A stretch of DNA of 34,381 nucleotides. Origin: Clavulina sp. PMI_390 (lineage: Eukaryota; Basidiomycota; Agaricomycetes; Cantharellales; Hydnaceae). The translations under genes and the position numbers were made by a program. Location: NCBI GenBank assembly GCA_015039315.1, contig WIDE01000198.1, positions 1 through 34,381 on the forward strand. Reading direction: 5' to 3'. The first letter of the stretch is position 1, and every line of letters starts with the position of its first letter. Below the pieces are notes generated by a model. That model saw nothing but the letters and a program-made list of their open reading frames with translations, did not search any database and was not told where the DNA came from. Below, in pieces: positions 23,871 to 34,381 of this stretch.

Positions 23871-25180
23871 GCTAATTGGACGCTTTGAAGTGAGATGGCC
23901 TTGGGTCATTTGGAGGACGGATATCTCGATCAGGGTCATCCTTACCCGTGGATAGCAAAGAAGTTCCTGACCTCGTCGCCCAGCATCGCATGCGGGACGA
24001 CCCTTAGTTGGCGACGGGATGTGTTGTACCCTGGAGAGGTAACGACATGAGATATGGTTCAAGGCAAGGAGCTATCAGGTCAGAACATACATCATCTACG
24101 ACTCACATTGCGCGTGAGGGACGACGTCTACCGTCTCCTGAGTGCTCGCTAGAACAAGTCGGCGAAGCAGCTGCTGAGCTGAAGGGGGTCAAGTCGAGTA
24201 AGCACCGCTGGGATAGCATTCTGGAGGGCTCCCAGTACGGATCGGCACCAAGGATGGAGCGCTTCAACTGCGACTGAGATCAGGACAGAGTTGAGAGAGG
24301 GTGGTATCCCTGAGTGGGGGCATGTGGCAAACTGGGTGGCTTGTCATCCGAGGCTAGCACGACGTCGAGTCTACCTATGGAGAGCATTATTGCTGCGAGC
24401 GGAGCTGTGCGGAGGGACGTGGTGATGAACGAGGCCTAGAGGGGGAAAGAGTATGAAGCTTGGGAGCGCAGCTATGGTAGGAGGGTGCGATATGCAACGA
24501 AAGGGACGGTTGAGCCTGGAGGTTGCGCGAAGGATCGCTGAACGCAGCAGTGGAGGTCCTGGATCAGAAATAAAACCAGCTGACACTTGAGATGAAGAGG
24601 AAGGAGGATGTACAAGCCAAGGAGCATCAAACGACAAGGATGGGGCGGAGGGCGAATCGTTGTTGAGGTGAGGGGGCGAGCGTTCTGGGCTGGCCCCAAC
24701 GAGTGATTTGAGTGCCTGCAGGAAAGGCAAGGCGGGGTGCTTAGTAGAGATCATCTCTCGGTGGGCGATGGAGTTGACATGTCATGCATCGTCTGATATG
24801 GCCGTCAGGAAGAAAAAGACGCGCCAGAAACCTGAGCAAGAGTAGGTTCACGAATATTCAGGCAAGGGGACACTGGTGACTAGCTTTCTTCTCTCGCTAG
24901 TTCCTCCACCGCAATAGATAGCATTGATACAAATGTGGCGAGAGCGTGCCATCCATTGTCTGTACTCGATACGCAGGGGTCAAAAGTTCAAGGCAAGAAG
25001 ATTGCTATTTCAGATTAGCGGGGCCGACAATTGAGGTCTTGGTTGCTTTTCGGCCACCCATCGTCCTCCATGTTTGGTGACTTTCCTCCACAGCCCACCT
25101 CTTGGCTCCATTCCCTTCATGGCCACCGAGAGTTCGATTGCTTCTTCACTCGCATAGACTGTAGCTCAAGATAATTCAAT
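23871..25180. other. Upstream flank of methyltransferase B with a decayed duplicate of its 5' coding region
   Basis: Counterpart of 11,075-12,290. At 24371-24754 (minus) a 127-codon frame reads FLQALKSL ... HLNNDSPS ... PPSSSSQ ... DPGPPL, which parallels FPQALTSP ... HLNGDSPS ... LPSSL ... NPQRTLPG of the true N-terminal region at about 23,590-23,780. The frame is not open in A, so I treat it as a relic rather than a gene. The rest shows no gene. Confidence 0.5.
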
Positions 25181-25289
25181 ATCCTCCCTCACTACATAGA
25201 TCTCGATGCCTCGGCCGATACTGATAATGACTAGTCTGTGGTGTTGCTGCACACGGTAGAGCGAGTGCAGTTCCATCCTTACTAGCACA

Positions 25290-26262
25290 GTGTTCCTTCT
25301 CCTCTACTCCTATATCGCAAATATCCTTGGTCTCAATACCTCGCTGTTTGTCCCCAGCTCCATCTCTCCTCTCGTATGCGCCCGCCCTTGTACGGGCGGG
25401 CATTCCCGCTCCTGCTGGCCAAGTTGGTGTTGTCATACTCTTCCTTCAAGCTGTCATCTCGACTGCTATACGGAACATCGCGGCAATCTTGGCTGGACGT
25501 GGAATAGAAAGCACTGGTATTACATTCCTCCTCGCCGTAAGAGGGGTTACCATCTTTTGTCGTTCACTGCCAATTCTCAGGCACACGTTGCTCTCTACTG
25601 GCGTCGGACCGATGGCTGATCACTATGTAGCCACTACCAATGCGCCTCATATGGCTGTCGCTGCTCCTCACCTATGAGTAACATCCAGGTCCCCCCCACA
25701 CCAGGGTTACGCTTCTCAAAGGATGACTGATCGCCCACATGCACTCTACTCCATTCACACCATGTCTGATTATTGGCGGTGCTGCGCACTCGTCGTCAGT
25801 GGACTCCCAGTCAATTCTCGCTACCATTACCCCCGTACGTCTTGTCCTTGTAGAAATACGATCGCGCCTTGCCAACTAATCGCCTTCTCTCTTTCCATCT
25901 CCCCTCATACATATCGCCCTCTTCACAGGTTAACCGCCCGCCGTCCTCTCTAACCCGCAATAGACCTGGTTGGCCATCATCTCCGATCTACGTCCGCGCG
26001 ACAATCCGCCTGCTGGCATAGCACGCCTTCACAAATCCCACATTGCGTCTCTCGGCCCTCGTATTCAAGCTCTCGGGCATCGATCGCGTCGACGAATCTC
26101 CTCTTCGTCGCAGGCAGGAGCTACCATCATGCTCATCGGCCTCTCACGTAGGTGGACCACGAAGGCACGAGATGAAGCACAAAAATCATCACGCGCGCCA
26201 CGGTATGGGAGTGTTCTATCTTGGGGCAGTGAGATGTGCGATTTCGGGCTGCATGGTATGAA
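25290..26262 (+). pseudogene. MFS transporter relic (copy C)
   Basis: Fragments align in order to the MFS copies. VVILFLQAVISTA and FLLAV (about 25,430-25,530) correspond to the TM3-TM4 region. LIIGGA (about 25,768) corresponds to GPIIGG of copy A. Remnants of the long exon run to about 26,262. Many indels and substitutions break the frame, and the C-terminal half of the gene is deleted. Sequence then resumes with the intergenic stretch seen downstream of the other MFS copies. This is the most decayed of the three. Confidence 0.75.
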
Positions 26263-26802
26263 CCACTAGCTTTCCACTTATCCGTCTGTCAACTACAAGG
26301 TTTTCAATGCGCCTATAGCGTAAAAGTGACAAGGGACGTATCAATCTCCACTGTGCGTCAAGAAAAAGGTTATCACATTCACAAGTGGAACGTCGCTCCA
26401 CAGACGCGACGCCATGATACGGAAAATACAGGAGCAAGCGCCTATGTACTACTGCATTGTAGTCTACCCACAGCTGTTTCATCATTTTGCTTTAGCAATG
26501 GGGATCCAATTTCCTAAACTGGCATTGTGCAGTGAGGGAAGCCCGATAGAGCTACTTTCTGCTCCTATTCATGCTTTGCTGGTCCTTACTCACTACTGTT
26601 GATTGTAATCAGTGGCGGACACCAACCCAGTATCACCTCGAAAATTACTCCAAAAACTATTCAAGTTGGTCGTGCCTATGCTAGTTAGACATGCAATGGA
26701 TAGAATAATGTTGTTCTGATTTGCTCCCTGCAGCGGCTTTGGGCATGTCGGAAGCAAACCAAAGTGGAGCAAAACAATTGATCCGAGTGACTGTTTGTTC
26801 GC
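26263..26802. other. Intergenic region upstream of NLR-C
   Basis: Counterpart of 2062-2689 and 14835-15256, with diverged 5' half. No gene seen. Confidence 0.5.
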
Positions 26803-26884
26803 GCACACAAAGGCACAGCTTTGCATCCCTCTTGACGACCCGTGAACACTCAGAAGAACTGAAGACAAACCACTACTAATCAGG
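26803..26884 (+). promoter_or_regulatory. Conserved NLR-C upstream block (putative proximal promoter / 5' UTR)
   Basis: Nearly identical to the block upstream of NLR-B and similar to that of NLR-A. It runs directly into the ATG. Assignment by position and conservation only. Confidence 0.35.
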
Positions 26885-29800
26885 ATGGATCCAGCTTCGT
26901 TATCTTCGTTCGAAATCAGACGTATGGTGTTCTTCAGTTGAGACTGATTGCTATGCTGATTGTGAGGTGATCTACAGATGTGTCATATACGAGCGATAAG
27001 ATCAAGAAATCACGCTCGTACCGCGTCTATGTTGAATGGAGTCCTCCCGATGTCGACACCGTCTCAACAGTGACTACTCACAAGATCAAGGCGTCGATCG
27101 CCGGAAGGGTTGAATGGGCACCACTGTCCATCAAAAGGTCTGTATGCTCATTCAATATCTTCAACCTCAAGCCATCTCACAACATGTGGATGGCGTAGAT
27201 TCTTTGCTTTGCTTCCTCAAACTATTGTGATTACAATTCAGGAGCGTGCGCTCCATCTCCTTCCCTGGAGCCCACTTTCGTCTCACAAAGTCAGTTGCTT
27301 GGCTGATCAGCGCGTTGAAGGTTTGCATTTTACTGGTCTGTTGTTTAGCCTTATGACCAAGCTGCATCTATCATCCCTTGTAGATCAAATTGATGGTGTG
27401 CTTGGTGTCCGTGTGGCTATTACTCAACCAGAAGCTGCTTCTGAACCGGGGACCAAGATGGACCCACATCAAGAAGTATCTACTGCTATTACAGAGGCCC
27501 AGATGATTCTCATTGCATCACAAGAGCACAACACCCAGGTCTGTGGTATCATAGATAGCACTCAGGCTGTTAGCCAGTCTACCAACTTGAGCCAATTCAC
27601 AGCAGACTTTTGTGCTGCCTTCCCTGGTGTAATTTCTGCTGTGGAAGGATTTCTGAAGCTTGGTGGTCTGCTTTCAGAAGTGAGCTATGCTATTTCATTG
27701 GTGCATGTCCTGAGATTGAGGAGATGGTTTCCAGGTCCACCCCATTGCCAAGGTCATTGTAGATGTGCTACATGGTGCCTACATAATTGTGAAAGCCAGT
27801 GCTCTTGTTGATGAAAGGATGGGAGCCCTGCTTGCTTCTATGAATGAATTGTGCACTCTCACAAGACAATATGCATCCTCCCAGAAGCAGGAGCACCTGA
27901 TTTATTCTAAGATAGAGTCAATTTTGATTGAGGTACAGCATGCAGCTGCTCTTGTCAGGGCTTATGCTGAATACAAAAAGAAGTGTATGATCTACTTCAC
28001 CATTTAATTGTGTTTGATTGTTGATTGTGGCACTCTCTTTCTCAGCTGGGCTGAAATGCCCTACATATTTCACATCCTTTCAGCAAGATGCTGATGCTTT
28101 CATCCAGAAGTTCAATGAACTCTGCTCTCAGCTCACTGCAGCTTCAGTGGCAGATATCTTTGCTGATGTACAGGTCATCAAAAAGGGTTTGAAACACCTT
28201 AGTGAGTTTCATCTCTAGACCATACAGTGCAGCATGGCTTATGAGCAATAAAATATAGTGAAAAATGATGTGTTTTCTGTGCTTCCTTATGCATTCAATG
28301 CAGCTATTGCACTCCATGATGGCAGTGATAGGGGATGCCTTCCTGGTACTCGTACTGCTATCTTGGATGCTCTCCAAGCCTGGGCTGTTGGTGGATCTGT
28401 GTCTGTGGCACTGAACTCACTTCCCAACTCATCTGTTCCCAATACACTCAGTCTCACAGACATCAGTGTTCTATGGCTTCTGGGGGTGGCTGGCTCTGGC
28501 AAATCATCTATTGCTGTCAGCCTTGCCAAGTATCTTCATAGTGCTAGTGTGTGCACTGCATACTACCACTTTGAAGCAGCAAAGCAGCATCATCTCAATC
28601 CATCCAATCTGTTCACCACCATTGCACTCCAACTTGCTGCTCAGGATGCTGGGATTGAAGCACAACTCCTGGCACTTGTGAGATCTGCTAAAGATCTTCA
28701 GCAGAGGAGTGAGGATCCTGCAGAGCAACTAGAGAGGTTCCTTCTCCCTCTACTCAAAGGGGACTCTACAACTTTGACTCCACTTGTAATCATTATTGAT
28801 GCACTGGATGAGTCAGGTGGAGTTGGTGCACGCAAGAAACTGTTGAAGGCATTGACCAGCCTTGCTCCCCATCTCCCATCAAATGTCCACATCCTCATCA
28901 CATCAAGGCCAGAGCTGGACATCTTAAACATGGTAGAGATTACACCACCACTTCCAAGAGTTTCTACACTGTTCACAGATGCTCTTCCAAACCGGTCTAC
29001 CAATGATGACATCTACAAGTATGTCAATCATATGCTAGAGGGCCCTCCACTCTATCCTACAGTAGAGCAGCTAAAAAACCTTGCTGATAAAGCCCAGTTG
29101 TCATTCCAATGGGCCTCTACTGCTTGTCTCTACATTGTGGACCAGGAAGATGGCAATCAGGCAGTGCACCCATCCAAGCGGTTGAAAAATGTTCTGTCTA
29201 GCTCCAACACTGCAGACAGCCAATTTACCCTATACAGGTTGTACTCCACTCTGATGGATGCCCAGTTTGGCCAATCTCAGTCTAAAGACCTGGAGCTTCT
29301 CAGGCTACTTCTAGGGACTCTTGTTGCTGCAAGGGAACCTCTCTCACTAGATGCCATGCTGCAACTTCTACATGTCCATCTCTCACAGTATGGTGAGATT
29401 GATGATGTCAAAGTGGAAGCAGCAAGGAACTTGGGCCTCTTATCCTCTCTTATTTCTGGAACCAGAAGCAGTACCTCTAATGCACCACTTCTTCCACTAC
29501 ATGCATCTTTACTGGACTTCCTCCAGGATTCTGTAAGGAATCCCAAGTACTGTGTGGATGTTTTAAACACTCACAGACTTCTCACAGAAAGCTGTTTTGC
29601 TGTGATGATGCATGGAGAGAAAAGGCTAATGTTCAATATTTGCCAGCTACATACTTCATTCCTACCCAACTACTTGATTCCAGACCTACCTGCTCTGATC
29701 CAAGAGAAGATTGGGGAAACACTGTCATATGCATGTCACTTCTGGGCTTCCCACTTTGTGTCAGCAACATATGTTGCTCCAAACACTGTCAGTGAAGTCA

Positions 29801-32220
29801 GAACTCTCCTGTCCACACCTCAGTTTCTTCACTGGCTTGAGGTGATGAGCCTGACATGTGCATCCCCAACAAAAATGCTCTCATTAATTGCAGCTGAGGT
29901 AAGTTTCTATTGCTTAAAAGTGAAACTATCAGTTTGATGTTAAAACACCTTGCAGCCAGCATCTGGTATTGCTGCCTTGGTTACAGAGGCTTTGCTGTTT
30001 ACAACCTGTTATGCCATCCCAATGGCACTCAGTACACCCCATATCTACCTGAGTGCTGTACCATTCATTCCCACAATTTCTCCACTGCAAAGGATATGTA
30101 AAGAGTACCAGAGGATGGTTTTGATAGACAGTGGGCATTTGAGACAGTGGCCTGCCCTGAGACACATTTTAAAACACCAGTCAAGTGTACAGAGTATGGC
30201 AGTCTCCAGAGATGGAGTGGTGGCTGCAGGGCTATTTGATGGAGCCATCCTGCTTTGGAACATGCAAACTGGACAACAGCGTGGAGATTTACTCAAGGGG
30301 CATAGTGGCTGTGTGGTGTCTGTGGCATTCTCTCATGATGGAGCAGTCCTTGCTTCTGGCTCTCATGATGAAACAATTCAGCTGTGGGATGTGCAATCTC
30401 ATGCACCCAAGGGAGATGTATTAATTGGCCACAGAGGCTCTGTGCTGTCTGTGGCATTCTCTCATGATGGAGCACTCCTTGCTTCTGGCTATGAGGATAA
30501 AGTCATCCAGCTGTGGGATGTGCAGTCTCACACACCCAAAGGAGATCCACTATGGGGCCACAGTCGACCTGTATTATCTGTGGCATTCTCTCATGATGGT
30601 GCAGTCCTTGCTTCTGGCTCTTTAGATGAGACCATTCAGCTGTGGGATGTGCAATCTCACAAACCCAAGGGTGATCCACTAAGAGGCCACACTGACTGGG
30701 TGCAGTCTGTGGCATTCTCTCCTGATGGTACAGTCCTTGCTTCTGGCTCCATTGATAAAACCATTCAACTGTGGGATGTCCAGTCTCACAAACCCAAAGG
30801 TGATTCACTGAAGGGCCATAGTGGCCCTGTGTGGTCTGTGGCATTCTCTCCTGATGGAGCACTCCTTGCTTCTGGCTCAAATGATAAAACCATTCAGCTT
30901 TGGGATGTACAGTCTCAGACACCTATGGGCAATCCACTCAGGGGCCACAGTAGCTCTGTGTGGTCTGTGGCATTCTCTCACAATGGGGCAGTCCTTGCAT
31001 CTAGTTCTCATGATAAAACTATTCATCTGTGGGATGTGCAGTCTCACCAACCCGAGGGGCATCCACTCAGGGGCCACAGTGGCTCTGGGCTATGTGTGGC
31101 ATTCTCTCCTGATGGAGCAGTCCTTGCTTCTGGCTCTGATGACAGAACAATTCAGCTTTGGGATGCACAGTCTCACTTACTTAGGGGAGATCTACTGAGG
31201 TGCCACAGTGGCCTTGTGCTATGTGTGGCATTCTCTCATGATGGTACAGTCCTTGCTTCTGGCTCCATTGATAAAACCATTCAACTGTGGGATGTGCAGT
31301 CTCAGGTACCCATAGGCAATCCACTCAGAGGCCACAGTGGCTCTGTGTGGTCTTTGGCATTCTCTCATAATGGGACAATCCTTGCTTCTGGATCTCATGA
31401 TGAAACTATTCAGCTGTGGGATGTGCAATCTCATGCACCTAAAGGAGATCCACTCAGGGGCCACAGCACCTCTGTGTTCTCTGTGGCATTCTCTCCTGAT
31501 GGGACAGTCCTTGCCTCTGGCTCTGAGGATCAAACCATTCAGCTATGGGATGTGCACTCTCATATACCCATTGGGGATCCACTCAAGGGCCACAGTGGTG
31601 CTGTGCAGTCTGTAGCATTCTCTCCTGATGGTACAGTCCTTGCTTCTGGCTCTTCCGATCAAACCATTCAGCTGTGGGATGTGCAGTCTCACACATGCAA
31701 GGGAGATCGACTCAGGGGCCATAGTGGCTCTGTGTGCTCTGTGGCATTCTCTCCCGATGGAGCAGTCCTTGCTTCTGGCTCTGATGATGAAACCATTCAG
31801 ATGTGGAATGTGCAATCTCATGCACCCAAGGGAGATGTATTAATTGGCCACAGAGGCTCTGTGCTTTCTGTGGCATTCTCTCATGATGCATTACTCCTTG
31901 CTTCTGGCTCCTCAGATAAAACAGTCAGAGTTTGGAATATTACTTCCTATGCATTGTGCATGGTTGTGCCCATCCCAAATACTCACTCTCCCATCTTCAA
32001 CCTTGACCCAGCTTGGCCTGAATTGCTTGATGATGGTTGGGTCCAGGGTCCTAATGATGAGCTCATACTTTGGGTTCCTCCAAGCTATAGAACCCATTTA
32101 TATGATGAGCGCCTCATTGCAGTTCTTGGTGAGGACCCAAGTTCCAGAGTCAGACTCAACTTTGACAACATGGTGCTGGGAGAAGACTGGGCCAAATGCT
32201 ACACACCCTTACCTACTTAG
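26885..32220 (+). CDS. NLR/STAND protein, C2-like - NACHT - 14x WD40 (copy C)
   Basis: Exons 26885-26921, 26978-27141, 27242-27320, 27384-27679, 27735-27984, 28046-28201, 28259-29898 and 29956-32220, giving 1628 residues. The exon 3 acceptor used in A and B is mutated to AA here (27219-27220). The next in-phase AG, at 27240-27241, keeps the frame but drops seven residues of a predicted beta strand. Exon 4 is 6 nt longer (an extra Gln-Ala). The NACHT P-loop GVAGSGKS, IIIDALDES and TSRPE motifs are present. Fourteen WD40 repeats of 43 residues are followed by the conserved C-terminal WVPPSYR segment and LGEDPSSRVRLNFDNM. No nonsense or frameshift is seen. With a normal GT donor after exon 2 and no gap, it looks the soundest of the three. 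Confidence 0.9.
30180..31956 (+). repeat. WD40-encoding 129-bp tandem repeat array (copy C)
   Basis: Fourteen units. Variable residues differ in identity and order from those in copies A and B, for instance VVS, VLS, VWS, VFS and VCS near the start of each unit. Units 2-3 and 13-14 share an almost identical segment (HAPKGDVLIGHRGSVLS) spaced exactly 1,419 bp, or 11 units, apart. Confidence 0.9.
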
Positions 32221-32812
32221 CATGCCGCTTGCTGAATTGTCCCTTCTTTCACTATCAGTCACTCAACAGTTCCATTCCACACTCCATCAGAGCAATGGAC
32301 TTGTCAGTGTCTCCCCAGCCTGAGATTTTCAGAATTCCTTGTACAATACATTCATGCTTGCTGCTCATTGGTTGAAAGGTTTAGCCTGTGCTCACAGCCT
32401 CATCAGTGCAAAAGATTTTGAAGGAACTTTTGCACTTTTCCCAACCTATAGCGTGAACATAGGTCAAATTGCTGAATCAATTCCATTCTTCATGGTATTA
32501 CTAACCAAGCCAGAGCCAAAAAAAAAGAAGAAAGCAAGTTGAATGTTCAAAAGGAACTTTGTATGAATGGGGTGTAAAGTAAGCCAAGAGAGGTACGGGC
32601 GGGCAAAAGGGATCATAGAGAACAATACAAAAAGCAGCATAATGAGTCAATATTGAGTCAACAGAGAAAAGAACCAAGACAAAGGTCGGGCAGTGAAGTG
32701 AAATAGGAACAGTAGTGTCGCGGCGGGTTTTTAGGGTGTGTAGTTTTGTGAGAGAAGGCCGGGCAAGTGTAAAGTGCAAGGTATGGAGTGCGTCGGTGCA
32801 AGTGAGATCATG
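32221..32812. other. Convergent intergenic region, NLR-C / methyltransferase C
   Basis: Counterpart of 8114-8694. Its NLR-proximal half matches unit B more closely than unit A. No gene is called. Confidence 0.55.
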
Positions 32813-34111
32813 AGATCCGTTCAGGGCGGGAGCAGGGAGCGACTTCTTGGACGCGAAGCCAATGTACAGGTCTAAGGGTTGAGTCAAGGAGAAGAGGCGT
32901 TCGTATTAGTGACAATTATCCTCAAATGAAAATCATAGGGAGAAACCAATGCAATACATACTAGCAGCATCCCATTGATCTTGATCTAGCGCTCTCTCGC
33001 TTCGCGAATCGACGACCTTCATCAACGTCAACAACTGACGGAACTCTGTAGGCTTCTGCTCGCGCTCATAGATCGTATGGAAATCCTCCTTATAGATAAG
33101 CTCGAGCCCGTATTCAGCAGCCAGCGACGCAAAGGCTTCCCATCGCACGAGGTACTCGGGCGCATCGACTGCATCGGCAAGATAGAACCAGTATTTGTGT
33201 CCGAATGTGGATTGGCCGTGTGCGTCGACTGGGGGTTGGCGTGACTCGAATCGAATGGTGTAGACGGCGTTGCTGAAGGAGAGCTCGTTGCCTTCGGGAA
33301 TCTTTTTCAGTTCTCGTCTGCAAGGCGATGAAGAGGGACCGAGGAAGTGTAGCGATTAGAGAGCGAGAACGGTTTGTACATGGCGAGCGGATAGGGGCAC
33401 GCTGAATAGCTGGAGACAAACAGAATCGAGGAGTTGACTTACAATAGAGGTTTCGCGTTTGGAGTCGTTCCGATGAACATCCCACCAGGCTGGAGGAACA
33501 TGGTGGTATTCCGTAACATCATCCGAGCCTTCTCCTCACTTTCAAATGCATAATTTATGCAGAACCGTTGCAAGACGACATCGATAGGAGGCCTCAATGC
33601 ACCTGGAGATAATAGATCCTCGAGTGGCCGATAATACTGAGGATGGATCCACATGTCAGTAAAGTCGCCGGCCATATCATTATCGGCACCAAAAGCAATA
33701 TGAATAATGAAAGGGGGATGTAAGAAGATCCCCTAATAATAGAGAGAGCAATAATTTACGGAGTAAGAATCCATCGCAAAAAACTCAGCATCAAACGTGT
33801 TTCTTCACTGTCCCGCCCGTCTCTCCCTCACCTGGTCCAACAACGCATCCGCAATATCCACACCCACATACCCTGCGATATCACTCTTCGCTCACTTGCC
33901 CAAATCACTGCCTTTACCACACCCAAGATCCAAGACTCGCGCAATGAATCGAGGCCGTTTTTTCGAGCCGACGAATTCAACCTCCTCAGGCCGCGTATTT
34001 GTCTCGCGGATTGCCGGACGGGCAAATTTCGCAATGAGGACGGCCTTGGTCCAATTGTTGAATGATTTGAGCCCAATAATAGGTGAGTGCTTGCGAGCTG
34101 CTTTCCCAACC
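32813..34111 (-). pseudogene. mRNA cap guanine-N7 methyltransferase pseudogene (copy C, 5'-truncated)
   Basis: Homology begins at the right junction, just upstream of SPIIGLKSFNNW, so the start codon, the N-terminal extension and the HYN motif are missing. VLDLGCGKG is visible. TGA at 33892-33894 replaces the Trp codon of GKW. TGA at 33805-33807 falls at the same codon as one of the nonsense changes in copy B. A 22-nt deletion near 32,818 removes the normal stop codon and shifts the tail out of frame. The exon with RPLEDLLSPGALRPP and [14 protein letters not shown] is still open. Confidence 0.85.
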
Positions 34112-34381
34112 CACCCCATGCACATAGTTTACAAGTCATATGAAGTGTAAAAATTGATGATTTTGCAAGTCATATGACTTGAAAATTCTGAGTCTCATTC
34201 CAGGTTGAGGGCATGGGAGGCACTATGGTGAAATCTGAGACTCAGAATGCGATTTTGAGTGTCAAAAGTTGTTTTTCATTGCCAAATTTGAGACTCAAAA
34301 TGCCATTCTGAGACTCAGAATGCCTGGTCACTGCCCAATCTGATACTCAAAATGCAATTTTGAGACTCAGAATGGGTGGTC
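34112..34381. repeat. Repeat-rich DNA beyond the duplication junction
   Basis: Unrelated to units A-C. The word tgagactcagaatg or a one-to-two-base variant occurs at 34236, 34289, 34309, 34341 and 34361. An inverted copy, attctgagtctca, lies at 34185-34197. A perfect 16-bp palindrome caagtcatatgacttg lies at 34166-34181, and a related imperfect one at about 34,132. No coding potential is seen. It could be the edge of a transposable element or a satellite-like repeat. Confidence 0.7.

Larger units (their letters stand above)
12290..25180. repeat. Tandem segmental duplication, unit B
   Basis: Second copy of the segment, in the same gene order and orientation as A. It contains a 125-bp run of N inside the NLR repeat array and an insertion of about 280 bp at the NLR 3' end that A and C lack. 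The NLR start codon is 11,542 bp from that of unit C. The right boundary lies between about 25,050 and 25,180 by the same criteria as the A/B junction. Confidence 0.85.
25180..34111. repeat. Tandem segmental duplication, unit C (truncated)
   Basis: Third copy. Its MFS part is strongly degraded and lacks the C-terminal half. The NLR is complete. The methyltransferase homology stops abruptly near 34,111, in the codons following the conserved SPIIGLKSFNNW region read upstream. Beyond that point the sequence is unrelated to units A and B. Confidence 0.8.

Overview
The window is fungal nuclear DNA. Genes carry many short (about 50-125 bp) GT..AG introns, and the families present (a C2-like/NACHT/WD40 NLR, a DHA2-type MFS transporter and an Abd1-type mRNA cap methyltransferase) fit an Agaricomycete. 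Ceratobasidiaceae/Rhizoctonia is a guess from the style of the NLR proteins, not something the sequence proves.

The main structure is a head-to-tail triplication of a segment of about 9-13 kb. Each unit has the same order: an MFS transporter (+), an NLR gene (+), then a cap methyltransferase (-) that converges on the NLR. Unit A runs from the left edge to about 12,290, unit B from about 12,290 to 25,180, and unit C from about 25,180 to 34,111. Unit C ends abruptly inside the methyltransferase, at a junction with unrelated repeat-rich DNA that continues to the window end.

The three NLR genes (2780-8113, 15343-20654, 26885-32220) share one eight-exon structure, and five of the eight exons have identical lengths in all copies. 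Each encodes a C2-like N-terminus, a helical linker, a NACHT NTPase (P-loop GVAGSGKS, Walker B IIIDALDES), and a C-terminal array of near-identical 43-residue WD40 repeats: 14 in A and C, and 13 plus a 125-N assembly gap in B. All three remain essentially open. The other genes have decayed. The MFS copy in B has nonsense and frameshift changes and the one in C is a fragment. The methyltransferase copies in B and C have premature stops, and in A only the catalytic part is open. The pattern suggests selection keeps the NLRs while their co-duplicated neighbours degrade.

A second striking feature is composition. From within exon 4 to just past its stop codon, each NLR is almost free of CpG (two in the 2,280-bp last exon of copy A), while exons 1-3, the promoter and the neighbouring genes are CpG-rich. 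The NLR core therefore looks either heavily methylated and deaminated, or derived from a different sequence context and joined to a local N-terminal module.
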